Shown: in pieces, positions 1-7,556 of the stretch
How the letters are laid out: the number at the start of each line of letters is the position of its first letter
Position numbering within the stretch: position 1 is the stretch's first letter
From: Rhizobium leucaenae USDA 9039
GTDB taxonomy: Bacteria > Pseudomonadota > Alphaproteobacteria > Rhizobiales > Rhizobiaceae
NCBI RefSeq assembly: GCF_000426285.1
Contig: NZ_AUFB01000028.1
Location: forward strand, 1-48,838
DNA length: 48,838 bases
Direction: 5' to 3'
The notes under the pieces: generated by a model
What the model saw: the letters and a program-made list of their open reading frames with translations, nothing else
Told to the model about the DNA's origin: nothing
The model's database searches: none
Position numbers and translations under genes: made by a program

Positions 1-497
1 TAGAGCGCGGCGATCCGCACCAGCGCCTCGTCGACGATGGGCGATCCACTCTTTGGCGCGGCCTTGATCAGCTTTCTGCGCCCGTGCGCCCAACAGAAAG
101 CCAGCTTCAAGGGATCACCGCCCATCCGGTCCGACGTGGCGAGGTGAGAGTAACCACCGTAGGCATCCACCTGGATTGTCCCGTTGAACCCGTCGAGGAT
201 TTCAGCGGCATATTCGCCTTTACGCCCGGGCCGATAATGGAACACCACGCCCGGCGGCGCAGAACCGTTCCAGCCGCGGTCGTCACGCAACACGGCCCAG
301 AGATAACCGGTCTTCGTCTTGCCTCGCCCCGGATCCAACACCGGAGCCGTGGTCTCGTCGACATAGAGCCGCGTGCTTTCAAACAGCAGCCGTTTTGCCA
401 TGTAGTCGACCAATCTTGTGAGCGTTGATCCGGAAGTTGCCGCGAGCAACGGGCGGGCGCTCTTGCTGGTTTCGAACTTGATGGAATTGGCCAACAT
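1..497 (-). pseudogene. tnpC: IS66 transposase TnpC, fragment running off the window edge
   Basis: The minus strand stays open from 497 to the window edge. From about 415 downward it reads as the DDE transposase core of the IS66 family, including YVDETTAPVLDPGRGKTKTG, then an FHYRPGRKGEYAAEILDGF-like stretch and FCWAHGRRKLIKAAP. In intact relatives about 200 residues (coiled-coil and zinc-finger N-terminus) precede this point. Here only about 28 unrelated residues precede it before the ATG at 497, so the 5' part was replaced. The gene cannot be functional as it stands. The upstream stretch 416-497 probably belongs to the inserted cassette or to another element. Confidence 0.8.
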
Positions 498-553
498 GGT
501 GGAACACCTTTGTGACAGGTTGGCAGCGCGGTGGCGAGCGGAGTGTAAGGACA

Positions 554-664
554 ATTATGCCGCTAATGTAAACGAGATTATGCCGCAAGAGGACTCGCTG
601 TATGGCATATTTCCCTAATTTGCTCAGAGAATGTCCTTGATACAAATCAGAAGTGCGGTATAAT
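554..664. repeat. ATTATGCCGC repeats before the recombinase operon
   Basis: ATTATGCCGC occurs at 554-563 and again at 577-586 (23-bp period). A near copy in inverted orientation (GCGGTATAAT, one mismatch) lies at 655-664 and overlaps the -10 box of the promoter at 637-664. This arrangement could be a binding array for the cassette's HTH protein or recombinase, or a leftover end of another element. The repeats are seen directly; their function is inferred. Confidence 0.5.
637..664 (+). promoter_or_regulatory. Sigma-70-type promoter of the recombinase cassette
   Basis: A -35 box TTGATA (637-642) and a -10 box TATAAT (659-664) are separated by 16 bp, a near-consensus housekeeping promoter. Transcription would start near 671, about 35 bp before the ATG of the HTH gene at 706. 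The inverted ATTATGCCGC-like repeat covers the -10 box, which suggests possible autoregulation. Confidence 0.6.
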
Positions 665-705
665 TAGCATTACATTAATGCTCGATCTCATACCCGGAGC
701 CCGCA

Positions 706-1167
706 ATGCCTGCGAAGTACGGCGGCAAGCGATCAAAGATGGATGCCCTCATCGACGAGGGCACCTTCAATCCAAATTCCGAGAAGGTGCGCGACCCGAA
801 GTTCCGCGGCAGCGAGTTCTTCGATCCGCGCGACGCCGTCCAGGTCAAATACGAGATGCTGCGACGCGTCTCCGTCGACAACGTCTCGGTAACGGACGCT
901 TCCGACGAGTATGGTGTTTCCAGACCGACCTACTACCAGGCCAAGGCAAACTTCGACACGAGTGGGATTGCTGGACTGGTGCCGGCAAAGCCGGGTCCCC
1001 GCGGGCCCCACAAGGTCGACGACAAAGTCCTGGCATTTCTGCAGGCAAGGCTGGTTCCGGGCGTACCCGTTCATGCACGCGAGCTCGCCAAGATGGTCCG
1101 CAACGAACTCGATATCGAGCTTCATCCCAGGACGATCGAGCGGGTGTTAAAAAAAACGATCCGCTAG
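706..1167 (+). CDS. Helix-turn-helix protein of recombinase cassette
   Basis: This encodes 153 residues. A charged N-terminus is followed by a helix-turn-helix region (about residues 45-90, around VTDASDEYGVSRPTYYQAK), which resembles the helix-turn-helix of transposase and recombinase helper proteins. A second helical domain (residues 105-150) ends in RVLKKTIR. It probably binds the cassette's DNA ends or promoter. It is the first gene after the promoter at 637-664 and lies upstream of the small ORF and recombinase in the same direction. The ORF ends just after a run of eight A residues (1149-1156). A -1 slip there would join it in frame to the next ORF. The role is inferred from neighbours. 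Confidence 0.75.
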   Translation: MPAKYGGKRSKMDALIDEGTFNPNSEKVRDPKFRGSEFFDPRDAVQVKYEMLRRVSVDNVSVTDASDEYGVSRPTYYQAKANFDTSGIAGLVPAKPGPRGPHKVDDKVLAFLQARLVPGVPVHARELAKMVRNELDIELHPRTIERVLKKTIR

Positions 1168-1220
1168 ACGTTGCCACGGGACCGGCATGTTCATTGCCGG
1201 CCATCGCGGACCAGTACGAG

Positions 1221-1457
1221 ATGCTGCGCAGTGCAGCTCTCGGCGAAGTTCTGCCGCTCAAGGCCCGTAGCGGCCTCATGCTTTTTCTGCGCCGCGGCAT
1301 GTGGGGATGGGCCCGTGCACTGCCTGCGGCGGCAAGCCCTGATCAAGACCCGTTTTACCTGTCATTGGCCACCCGACCGGCGCGCGACGACCTCAGCGCC
1401 GTCGTTCATGTCCTGGCGACCATCGCCATGAGCATCCACCAACGGAGAGCACCATGA
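1221..1457 (+). CDS. Small conserved cassette protein of unknown function
   Basis: Starting at the ATG at 1221 this encodes 78 residues; an in-frame TTG at 1194 is an alternative start. A central GLMLFLRRGMWGWARAL segment is followed by an acidic, leucine-rich end. I do not recognise a domain. It lies between the HTH gene and the recombinase, and its stop codon overlaps the recombinase start (ATGA, 1454-1457), so the two are probably translationally coupled and act together. The reading frame is open back to 678 and is in the -1 frame relative to the HTH gene, so it could also be expressed as an HTH fusion by frameshifting at the A8 run. Confidence 0.6.
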   Translation: MLRSAALGEVLPLKARSGLMLFLRRGMWGWARALPAAASPDQDPFYLSLATRPARDDLSAVVHVLATIAMSIHQRRAP

Positions 1458-3559
1458 ACATGAATGTACACCTCAAAGTCCAGTCCCATCACCGTGAACG
1501 CAGCGCCTACCTCTACATCCGCCAATCTTCGATGCGGCAAGTCATCGACAATACCGAGAGCGCCATGCGGCAATATGCGCTTCGCGGGCGCGCTATCGCA
1601 CTTGGTTGGCGCGAGGAGCAAATTATCGTCATCGATAACGATCAGGGTGAATCCGGCGCATCGGCGGTCTGGCGCGAGGGATTTCAGCGGCTGGTCAGCG
1701 ATGTCGGCATGGGGCATGCCGGGATCGTCATGGGTCTGGAGGTCTCCCGGCTGGCGCGCAACAATGCCGACTGGCAGCGTCTACTGGAGATCTGCGCCCT
1801 TGCTGACACCCTGATCCTCGACGAGGACGGTGTCTATGACCCGGCAAGTTTCAACGACCGCCTCCTGCTCGGCCTCAAGGGAACAATGAGTGAGGCCGAA
1901 CTGCATGTGATCAAGGCAAGGCTGCGCGGCGGTATTCTCAACAAGGCACGGCGCGGCGAGTTCCGTTGCCCCCTGCCAACCGGACTGGTCTATGACCATT
2001 CCGGCAATGTGGCTCTCGATCCGGACATGCAAATTAGAGAGACGATTGCTCATTTCTTTGAGACGTTCTCTCGCGTCGGATCCGCCTCCCAGACCGTCAA
2101 GGCCTTTCGTCAGGAAGGTATTCTCTTTCCCTCCCGCCTGCACGATAGCCAGACTGTTTTTCGGCCACTGACGCCTTCGACGGCGATGCGCGTGCTGCAT
2201 AATCCACGTTACGCCGGAGCCTATGCCTATGGTCGCCGTCGCTATCGACGAACCATCGATGGCAAAAAGCTCGTCCGTGAACAAGGTACCGACGATTGGA
2301 CGGCGTGTATTCCAGATGCCCATCCCGGCTATATCAGCTGGGAGCAGCACCAAGAGAACCTGAGGATTCTAAAGTCGAACATCTGCCATAAATGGAACGC
2401 CGGTGTCGCATCGCCTCCGCGGGAAGGACCGGCGCTGCTGCAGGGACGGGCCGTGTGTGGGCAATGCGGCAGGCATTTTCACATGCGCTACGCTGCCCGA
2501 CGCGGTCGACAGGAAGCCTGGTACGTTTGTGACCGCGCCCGTAGCAATCGCGGAGAACACGTGTGCCAGGCGATCGCTGCTCCTCCCGTCGACGAAGCCA
2601 TCGGCATGTTGATCGCGGATCAGATGACGCCGGCAGCCGTCGAACTGGCAATTGAAGTCCGCAAAGAAATCGAAGCGCGACATGAAGAGGCGGACCGGCT
2701 GCGCTGTCGCGCAATCGAGCGCGCCCAAACCGAGGCCGATCTCGCCCAGCGCCGTTTCATGCTCGTCGATCCCAATAACCGCCTTGTCGCCGACACGCTC
2801 GAAGGGGAATGGAACGAGAAGCTCCGCATCTTGGCTAATGCCCGCGAAGAGCGCGAGCGCGCCCAGGAGCACGATCAATTCATCCTCAATAAGGCCGTCC
2901 AAGAGCGGTTGGTCACAATGACGGCGGACTTCAAAAAGCTCTGGACCAATTCAGAGACCCCGAACCGCGAACGAAAGCGCTTGCTTGCCCACATCATTGA
3001 GGATGTCACCCTCCTCAAACTACCGAAGAGAGGCACAACCAAGGCTCATATTCGCTTCAAAGGCGGCAAAACCCAGACACTCGTCACCATCAGCCCAAAA
3101 TCGCCCAGCCAGCAGGTCAAGACGAGCCCCGACGTCATCCAACTGATCGATAAACTCCTCGACGATCATATTTTTTCCGAGATCGCCGACATTCTCAACA
3201 ATCAGGGATACCGTCCGGGCTCGGTGACGCGCCGTGACCAGCGCAACGCCCGCTTCACAACCAAACGCGTCACCTATCTTGTTCGCGAATACAAGCTGAG
3301 ATCACGCTATGACCGGCTCCGGGATCGTGGGATGTTGACAAAGAAGGAGGCGGCTGCACACCTCAATATCCATGAGCATACCCTCGCCAGATGGGCTGAA
3401 CATGGCCTCGTCACCAGCCATGCCTACAACGGACACTATTACCTGTACGAGCTTCCGAAGAGCGATTTACCGCAAAAGCAATGCAGTCGATGGAACCAAC
3501 TCGTCGATCGCCTCGCCGCCCATAAGGAAAATGCCAGACACGCCAAAACCTTCAACTGA
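1454..3559 (+). CDS. Large serine recombinase
   Basis: This encodes 701 residues, the usual size for a large serine recombinase. The N-terminal catalytic domain (about 15-160) begins YLYIRQSS, which holds the expected nucleophilic serine. It also has a VSRLARN-type arginine segment and an EAELHVIKARL helix. A recombinase domain follows (about 170-320), then a zinc-ribbon with CGQCG and later paired cysteines around residues 333-375. A coiled-coil (about 395-480) and a C-terminal MerR-like HTH segment (KKEAAAHLNIHEHTLARW) complete it. It should catalyse site-specific integration or excision of the cassette in the cytoplasm. No frameshift is seen, so it may be active. Confidence 0.92.
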   Translation: MNMNVHLKVQSHHRERSAYLYIRQSSMRQVIDNTESAMRQYALRGRAIALGWREEQIIVIDNDQGESGASAVWREGFQRLVSDVGMGHAGIVMGLEVSRLARNNADWQRLLEICALADTLILDEDGVYDPASFNDRLLLGLKGTMSEAELHVIKARLRGGILNKARRGEFRCPLPTGLVYDHSGNVALDPDMQIRETIAHFFETFSRVGSASQTVKAFRQEGILFPSRLHDSQTVFRPLTPSTAMRVLHNPRYAGAYAYGRRRYRRTIDGKKLVREQGTDDWTACIPDAHPGYISWEQHQENLRILKSNICHKWNAGVASPPREGPALLQGRAVCGQCGRHFHMRYAARRGRQEAWYVCDRARSNRGEHVCQAIAAPPVDEAIGMLIADQMTPAAVELAIEVRKEIEARHEEADRLRCRAIERAQTEADLAQRRFMLVDPNNRLVADTLEGEWNEKLRILANAREERERAQEHDQFILNKAVQERLVTMTADFKKLWTNSETPNRERKRLLAHIIEDVTLLKLPKRGTTKAHIRFKGGKTQTLVTISPKSPSQQVKTSPDVIQLIDKLLDDHIFSEIADILNNQGYRPGSVTRRDQRNARFTTKRVTYLVREYKLRSRYDRLRDRGMLTKKEAAAHLNIHEHTLARWAEHGLVTSHAYNGHYYLYELPKSDLPQKQCSRWNQLVDRLAAHKENARHAKTFN

Positions 3560-3595
3560 ATCCGAAAGAGAGATGCAGTATGAATGCAGATCGTT

Positions 3596-3799
3596 GTAGG
3601 TTAGCACCATTCCGGTGCCATCCCACACCAGGATCTTCAGGCGATCGCCGCGCTTCGACCGGAAGATCACCGTCACCCCGGAATGCGGATCGAGCTTCAA
3701 TTCGGTCTGCACCATCAGAGCCAGCGCCTGATGCCCACAGCGGAAGTCAACCGGCCGCGTTGCAATCAGGATCGGCAGGCGTTGGCCCGCGACGATCAT
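3596..3799 (-). pseudogene. tnpB: IS66 accessory protein TnpB, truncated
   Basis: Residues 1-68 match the TnpB (IS66 Orf2) pattern: RPVDFRCGHQALALMVQ, LDPHSGVTVIFRSKR and LKILVWDGTGMVLTY. Similarity stops at codon 68 (about 3596), and the open frame then continues to 3467 through recombinase-cassette DNA. Normal TnpB is about 115 residues. Its ATG overlaps the tnpA stop codon (3796-3799), as in intact IS66 elements. The cut marks the right edge of the inserted cassette. Confidence 0.85.
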
Positions 3800-4239
3800 G
3801 CCGTCCCTCGCATGGCTCGCACCAGAGCCGCCACACGTTCAACCGGCACATCGCCGGGAACCCGCATCACAACGTCCGGGCCGATCTCCAATGTCAAGAC
3901 CGACGAAACCGTCGCCGGCAGCGGCGGCGCCAAAACACTCACAGCCTCGCTCGGCTCTGCCGCAATCGCCAAAGGCACAAATGCAGGCTCGGCATCGCCG
4001 CTCTCCGACTGGCCCGACATAGTCTCAAAAGGCAACGCCAGAATGCCCTCGCGCACTTGCCGGCGCCACAAGGAAAGCTGGTGCGCAACAACGTCATGAC
4101 GGCGCGCGACATCAACAACACGAACGCCAGGCTCAAGGCTTTCCGCCACGATCCGCGCCTTCACATCGTCCGGCCAACGCCGGTTTCCGCGGCGCGGCTC
4201 GACAACTTCGTAACGCCCAACAAATCCATCATCTGCCAT
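3796..4239 (-). CDS. tnpA: IS66 accessory protein TnpA
   Basis: From the ATG at 4239, which has GGAGA five bases upstream, this encodes 147 residues. It has the IS66 TnpA helix-turn-helix: RRWPDDVKARIVAES, then VRVVDVARRHDVVAHQLSLWRR, followed by a variable middle and a C-terminal VPVERVAALVRAMRG. TnpA is an accessory DNA-binding protein needed with TnpB and TnpC for IS66 transposition. The gene itself looks intact, but its partners are broken, so the element is dead in cis. A longer reading from 4284 is possible but less likely. Confidence 0.88.
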   Translation of the reverse strand: MADDGFVGRYEVVEPRRGNRRWPDDVKARIVAESLEPGVRVVDVARRHDVVAHQLSLWRRQVREGILALPFETMSGQSESGDAEPAFVPLAIAAEPSEAVSVLAPPLPATVSSVLTLEIGPDVVMRVPGDVPVERVAALVRAMRGTA

Positions 4240-4328
4240 GCAAATCTCCAGATAGTCCTGGAAACCTTCTCGCACACCCGGCAAGCCTCAAAATATAGCC
4301 AATTCAATGGGGCGGAGACGGCGCTTAC

Positions 4329-4853
4329 GCCGCAATCATAAAAATACGAAAGTTGATTCAATTTGAGAGGGCCATTGCCGATTACATCCGGATTGATGAC
4401 ATTGCCGACATAGCCGATCCAATCATTATATTGAGAGCCGGCGCGGCCGATGAGGAAACCACCAAGCGATATATTCGCCACAGGTAGATCGGCGCCGATC
4501 GTGCTACTATCGTCCGTATAATCGAACCGTAGAGTCGTCGTCGTCTTCAGGAGGCCATATTCAGTCTCCGTTGCCGCATTGACATAGATTTCGCTTCGCG
4601 TCAGCCAGGTGGTGCCGCTGGGTTCAACTGGGGCGTAAGGATTGTATGACGATGCCTGCGTGCGGACCATACCCCCGACTTGCATGCAGGTTTCAGATCC
4701 AGGGATATAGAAATAGCCCTTGCCGTAGGCATCGCAGATGCGGACAAGTTCAGCCGGTTCCGGCTCGACGGCGACGACTTGATCGATAGCGCATACGGAA
4801 GGCGCGACTGAAAGTGTTGCAATCCCGCCGAGAAGAATGGGTCTGATATTCAC
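4329..4853 (-). pseudogene. Outer-membrane porin (RopA/Omp2-type), N-terminal fragment
   Basis: The first roughly 175 residues read as a rhizobial porin. A signal peptide MNIRPILLGGIATLSVAPSV, a VRICDAYGKGYFYIPGSETC segment with the paired cysteines typical of alphaproteobacterial porins, and beta-strand pattern (VGGMVRTQ, LRFDYTDDSS) are visible. The gene is cut at NQLSYFYD by the IS66 terminus at 4328; the frame then runs into IS66 DNA to 4161. Intact porins of this family have about 340-400 residues, so the product would be a non-functional fragment. The missing part may lie left of the IS66 copy, outside the window. Confidence 0.85.
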
Positions 4854-5370
4854 TGAAGCTCCGATGTTTGGGTCAAAGAGAAATTCATCGCCCGCGCTAA
4901 ACGCGTGCTCAACAATCGTCCTGGAAAGCGAATTTTATGCATGAGATTTGGGATCAGGGATTCATTCCCATCCCTGAGCAAGCAAGGACTATCGTTACGT
5001 TTTCAAGAGAAGCAATTCGTCCTGAATATTCCTTGGTGACAAGACCAGATCTCTCCATTACGTCCGGAAATCTGATGGCAGGAGGTAGGCGGCGGCAGAG
5101 AGCATTTTGCTGACATTTTCGACATTTCCGCTCAGTTGACTTTGATCGTGAAGCGTTCGCAAATGGCTCGAAGCAATATGCATGCCGCAGGAAAAACCCT
5201 TTGTTTTGCAGTAACTTTCTTAAAGCAGCTCTCCGGCAAGTCCGCCATTGTCGCATGTCAGACAGACCTGAGCGACATCGGCGCATGATGTTTGCAGGTA
5301 GCAGCTTTTGAAACACGGGTGGATCGTCGATCAACCGTCTGCTTATCGCTTGCAGGTCTAAAGCCTCAGT
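4854..5370. other. Intergenic region before the truncated porin
   Basis: No convincing gene is seen in these 517 bp. It holds the presumed porin promoter and leader and a perfect 8-bp inverted repeat (TCAGGGAT at 4954-4961 and ATCCCTGA at 4970-4977) without a T-run. A TGT-N10-ACA match at 5249-5264 has no -24/-12 partner. A minus-strand ORF (4954-5334) has no recognisable motif. Confidence 0.5.
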
Positions 5371-5589
5371 TCACGCCGTGACTCCAACTGTATCGAATGA
5401 GCGGGTGATTTCCAGCGCACGTTCGGGGCATGATCGAGCACCCCGGGATGCGCGAAATTCGTTCCCTGCAGCAACGTCGATATTGCCGGGCAGGATATAA
5501 CCATCCTCATCCAACTTGAAGATCTCCGGCGCTTGGAACCAGCATCGCGCGTGTCCCTGGCATTTGGCAGTGTGGACGATGATGTGCAT
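5371..5589 (-). CDS. Ferredoxin, P450-associated [3Fe-4S] type
   Basis: This encodes 72 residues from the ATG at 5589, which follows a GGAGG ribosome-binding site. Cys10, Cys16 and Cys54 (in SCPERAL) fit the C-x2-X-x2-C...CP pattern of small ferredoxins that pass electrons to bacterial P450s; the X position is His13. APEIFKLDEDGY is also typical of the family. It lies 34 bp downstream of the P450 gene on the same strand and is very likely co-transcribed as its electron donor. No ferredoxin reductase is encoded nearby, so electrons would come from a housekeeping or nif-linked reductase. An in-frame upstream extension to 5673 overlaps the P450 and is unlikely. Confidence 0.85.
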   Translation of the reverse strand: MHIIVHTAKCQGHARCWFQAPEIFKLDEDGYILPGNIDVAAGNEFRASRGARSCPERALEITRSFDTVGVTA

Positions 5590-5623
5590 GCCGCACCTCC
5601 GAAGCTGCATAGCGGCGCTCGAG

Positions 5624-6838
5624 TTATGACCATTCCAGGACCAGATTTTCGATCCCGAACACATGGCCGCCATGGGTTATGGGGGCCGTACCTTCTTTGA
5701 TACGGAAATGAGGAATATGAGACAGCCATTCCTCCAAGCCGATGATGATCTCCCGCCGGGCAAGGTGCGAACCAAGACAACGATGGGGACCTGCGGCGAA
5801 CGCGGTGTGGCAGTTGTCCTCGCGTGCCAGGTCAATCACGTTGGGATCCTCGAACTCCGCCGGATCACGATTGGCAATCATCGTAGCGCAGCAAACATAA
5901 TCCCCTTTGCGAATCGGCGCGCCTTCGAAATCGATATCTTTCGTTGCCACACGAATCATCTGTACGGTCGAATATGCCCGCAACAATTCTTCGGTTGCGA
6001 GCACGATCCGTTCCGGTTCACTGCGCAACAAATTTTGGTCTTTTGGATTGCGTGCCAGATGGGCCAAGTCAAAGCCGATCGCGGCTGCGACCGTATCGAG
6101 CCCCGCGACGAACAATAGTACGCCGATGCCACGGACTTCGTTTTCGGCCAGCAGGCGGCTATCGATCTGTGCCTGCACGACGAAGGTCATGAAGTCGCCT
6201 GCAGGCTCTTTCCGGCGCAAGGCCGCAAGTTCATCGATAAACTCCAGAATAGACCGAGCGGCTGCCGATCGTTGGACCTTATCTCCGTGGAGCAAGGCCT
6301 TCGCCCAGCCGACAAATACGTCGAGCCGCTCGTTCGGTAATCCCAAAAACTGAAGAAAGACGCCAACTGTGAATGGAATGGCAAAATCTTTCATCACCTC
6401 GCAGCTTTTACCCGACACGGAGATCTTTTCGACAATGGTGATCGCTTGCGCACGGATAGACGCTTCCAGCGCCATCACTCGTTTTGGCGAGAACAGGGGG
6501 TTAAGCAGGGAGCGAAAGATGCCGTGGGCCGGTGGATCAAGCTCGAGTGGGATCAACGGCCAGTCGTCACCGAGCGCAGAGGCGAAAATGCTGCGATTGC
6601 TGGAAAAAGTATCAGGGTCCTGCAGCACTTTGCGTTGGTCTTTGGCCCGGGTTCTGAGCCACGTGCCACGACCATCACGCGTATTGTGGAGTGAATAAAA
6701 CACTGGTGGTCCGGCGTGAACACGAGCGGCGGCTCCATGAGGATCTCCATTGGAGACGCGTTGCATGCCGGGTGACGTGAACAAGCTGAAGTCGCTCACC
6801 ATTTCGCGCGGAACATGATCTGGAATTGGGTCACCCAC
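5624..6838 (-). CDS. Cytochrome P450
   Basis: This encodes 404 residues, normal for a soluble bacterial P450. The heme-binding loop FAAGPHRCLGSHLA places the iron ligand at about Cys354. The K-helix ExxR (EELLR, about 284-287) and the I-helix oxygen-activating AGLDT (about 245-249) are present. The GTG start follows AGGAGAAA. It should hydroxylate a small hydrophobic substrate in the cytoplasm with the downstream ferredoxin. It resembles the P450s found on rhizobial symbiotic plasmids (CYP127-like by general impression, not tested). No gibberellin-operon genes are in the window. It is divergent from the methyltransferase gene, and the shared 718-bp region may hold symbiotic control elements. 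Confidence 0.93.
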   Translation of the reverse strand: MGDPIPDHVPREMVSDFSLFTSPGMQRVSNGDPHGAAARVHAGPPVFYSLHNTRDGRGTWLRTRAKDQRKVLQDPDTFSSNRSIFASALGDDWPLIPLELDPPAHGIFRSLLNPLFSPKRVMALEASIRAQAITIVEKISVSGKSCEVMKDFAIPFTVGVFLQFLGLPNERLDVFVGWAKALLHGDKVQRSAAARSILEFIDELAALRRKEPAGDFMTFVVQAQIDSRLLAENEVRGIGVLLFVAGLDTVAAAIGFDLAHLARNPKDQNLLRSEPERIVLATEELLRAYSTVQMIRVATKDIDFEGAPIRKGDYVCCATMIANRDPAEFEDPNVIDLAREDNCHTAFAAGPHRCLGSHLARREIIIGLEEWLSHIPHFRIKEGTAPITHGGHVFGIENLVLEWS

Positions 6839-7259
6839 GAATTGATTTCTCCTGAACGGCGGCTGGCTGCATTAGCCCGTCATGTTCTTTGACGGCTGAA
6901 GTCCCATTGCCGCTCTTCATCTGCCGATCGAAAAGCCAAGAGGGCGAGTGGCGATACTCGGCAACTCCGGCTATTGACCGTCGCGATCTGGTTGTCCGGT
7001 CGATCGCGACCCGACATCCCCCGATTATGAGGCCACTCAAGGTGCCGGCAGCGCTGATCGCCTCGCAGAGAGAGTTCAAAATTCATGCCAGTTCCCTTTG
7101 GTCGGCCGAAAAGCGATCTTCCCGTTGCTCTTCGGCTATTTGATCCCGAGCAAGCTGAAAAAGCTTGTGTCGAGGAGCTAACAAAAACCGGTGAAACGCG
7201 ATCGCGCTCGCGCAAGCAACTTGGCGTAGAGGTCGACGAGCAAACACGCGACATTACGG

Positions 7260-7275
7260 TGTCGCGCTTCCGACA
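7260..7275 (+). promoter_or_regulatory. NifA-type upstream site (TGT-N10-ACA)
   Basis: The sequence TGTCGCGCTTCCGACA fits the NifA enhancer consensus exactly. It is 62 bp upstream of the weak -24/-12 match at 7338-7353, a workable distance. The motif is short, and chance matches are expected in a window this size (about one per 4 kb), so this is a candidate only. Confidence 0.4.
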
Positions 7276-7337
7276 ATGCCGGACACGGTCAAAGGCGCAT
7301 GAGTAGCACTTCATTGTTTTAAAACGATGTTCTGCCT

Positions 7338-7353
7338 TGGCCTGAATAATGCC
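7338..7353 (+). promoter_or_regulatory. Possible sigma-54 promoter of the methyltransferase gene
   Basis: TGGCCTGAATAATGCC keeps the essential GG-N10-GC spacing of a -24/-12 promoter, but it departs from TGGCAC-N5-TTGC at several positions. It lies about 200 bp before the GTG start at 7557. Paired with the TGT-N10-ACA site at 7260 it is a weak candidate for NifA-dependent expression. Confidence 0.35.
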
Positions 7354-7556
7354 TGAACCGCCGCCGACTTGCTGGAGGAGGAAAATCCGACAGTCGGCCC
7401 CACACAAAAAGGTGGGTAGCTGCAAAGACACCGCCATACGTATGGCACAGAAAGCCGCCGCCACGATCCGTGCGCTCAATGCGACGGGCAAAAGAATTTT
7501 TTGCGCAAAAGTTTCGCCTGTCGCCAATCCATCGCCACCCACAGAGGAGAGCAATT

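Larger units (their letters stand above)
416..3595 (+). mobile_element. Three-gene serine-recombinase cassette inside IS66
   Basis: This unit separates tnpB from tnpC of the surrounding IS66 element. It carries a strong sigma-70-like promoter, an HTH protein, a small protein and a 701-residue large serine recombinase, all on the plus strand with the last two overlapping by ATGA. The right edge is inferred from where TnpB similarity stops (about 3596) and the left edge from where TnpC similarity starts (about 415). Both are estimates good to roughly 20 bp. The recombinase is full length, so the cassette may have moved under its own power. Confidence 0.55.
1..4328. mobile_element. IS66-family element interrupted by a serine-recombinase cassette
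   Basis: On the minus strand, tnpA (3796-4239) and the start of tnpB (3596-3799) are on the right and the central part of the tnpC transposase (1 to about 415) is on the left, the usual IS66 order. The right terminus is the inverted-repeat-like sequence at 4309-4328, which reads inward from the minus strand as GTAAGCGCCGTCTCCGCCCC. It directly abuts a broken porin gene. The recombinase cassette (about 416-3595) sits where the end of tnpB and the start of tnpC should be, so the insertion was accompanied or followed by loss of IS66 sequence. The left terminus lies outside the window. Confidence 0.75.
6839..7556. other. Divergent regulatory region between P450 and methyltransferase genes
   Basis: No gene is supported in these 718 bp. 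A TGT-N10-ACA site at 7260-7275 precedes a weak -24/-12-like sequence at 7338-7353, both oriented toward the methyltransferase. A palindrome AAGCT-GAAA-AAGCTT lies near 7155. The short ORFs here lack recognisable motifs. Confidence 0.5.

Noticed and set aside
84..428. Plus-strand ORF of 114 codons
   Set aside because: It is the antisense shadow of the IS66 transposase TnpC, whose motifs are clear on the minus strand.
678..1457. Single 259-codon ORF spanning the HTH gene and small protein
   Set aside because: Its first half is an out-of-frame reading of the HTH gene with arginine/glycine-rich noise; only the 3' part from about 1194 looks coding.
5249..5264. TGT-N10-ACA match
   Set aside because: No -24/-12 sequence lies at a workable distance in either direction, and single matches are expected by chance in a window this size.
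4954..5334. Minus-strand ORF of 126 codons upstream of the porin
   Set aside because: It is rich in Arg/Cys with no motif or ribosome-binding site.
7443..7458. TGGCAC-like sequence before the methyltransferase
   Set aside because: The distance from GG to GC is one base too long for a sigma-54 promoter.
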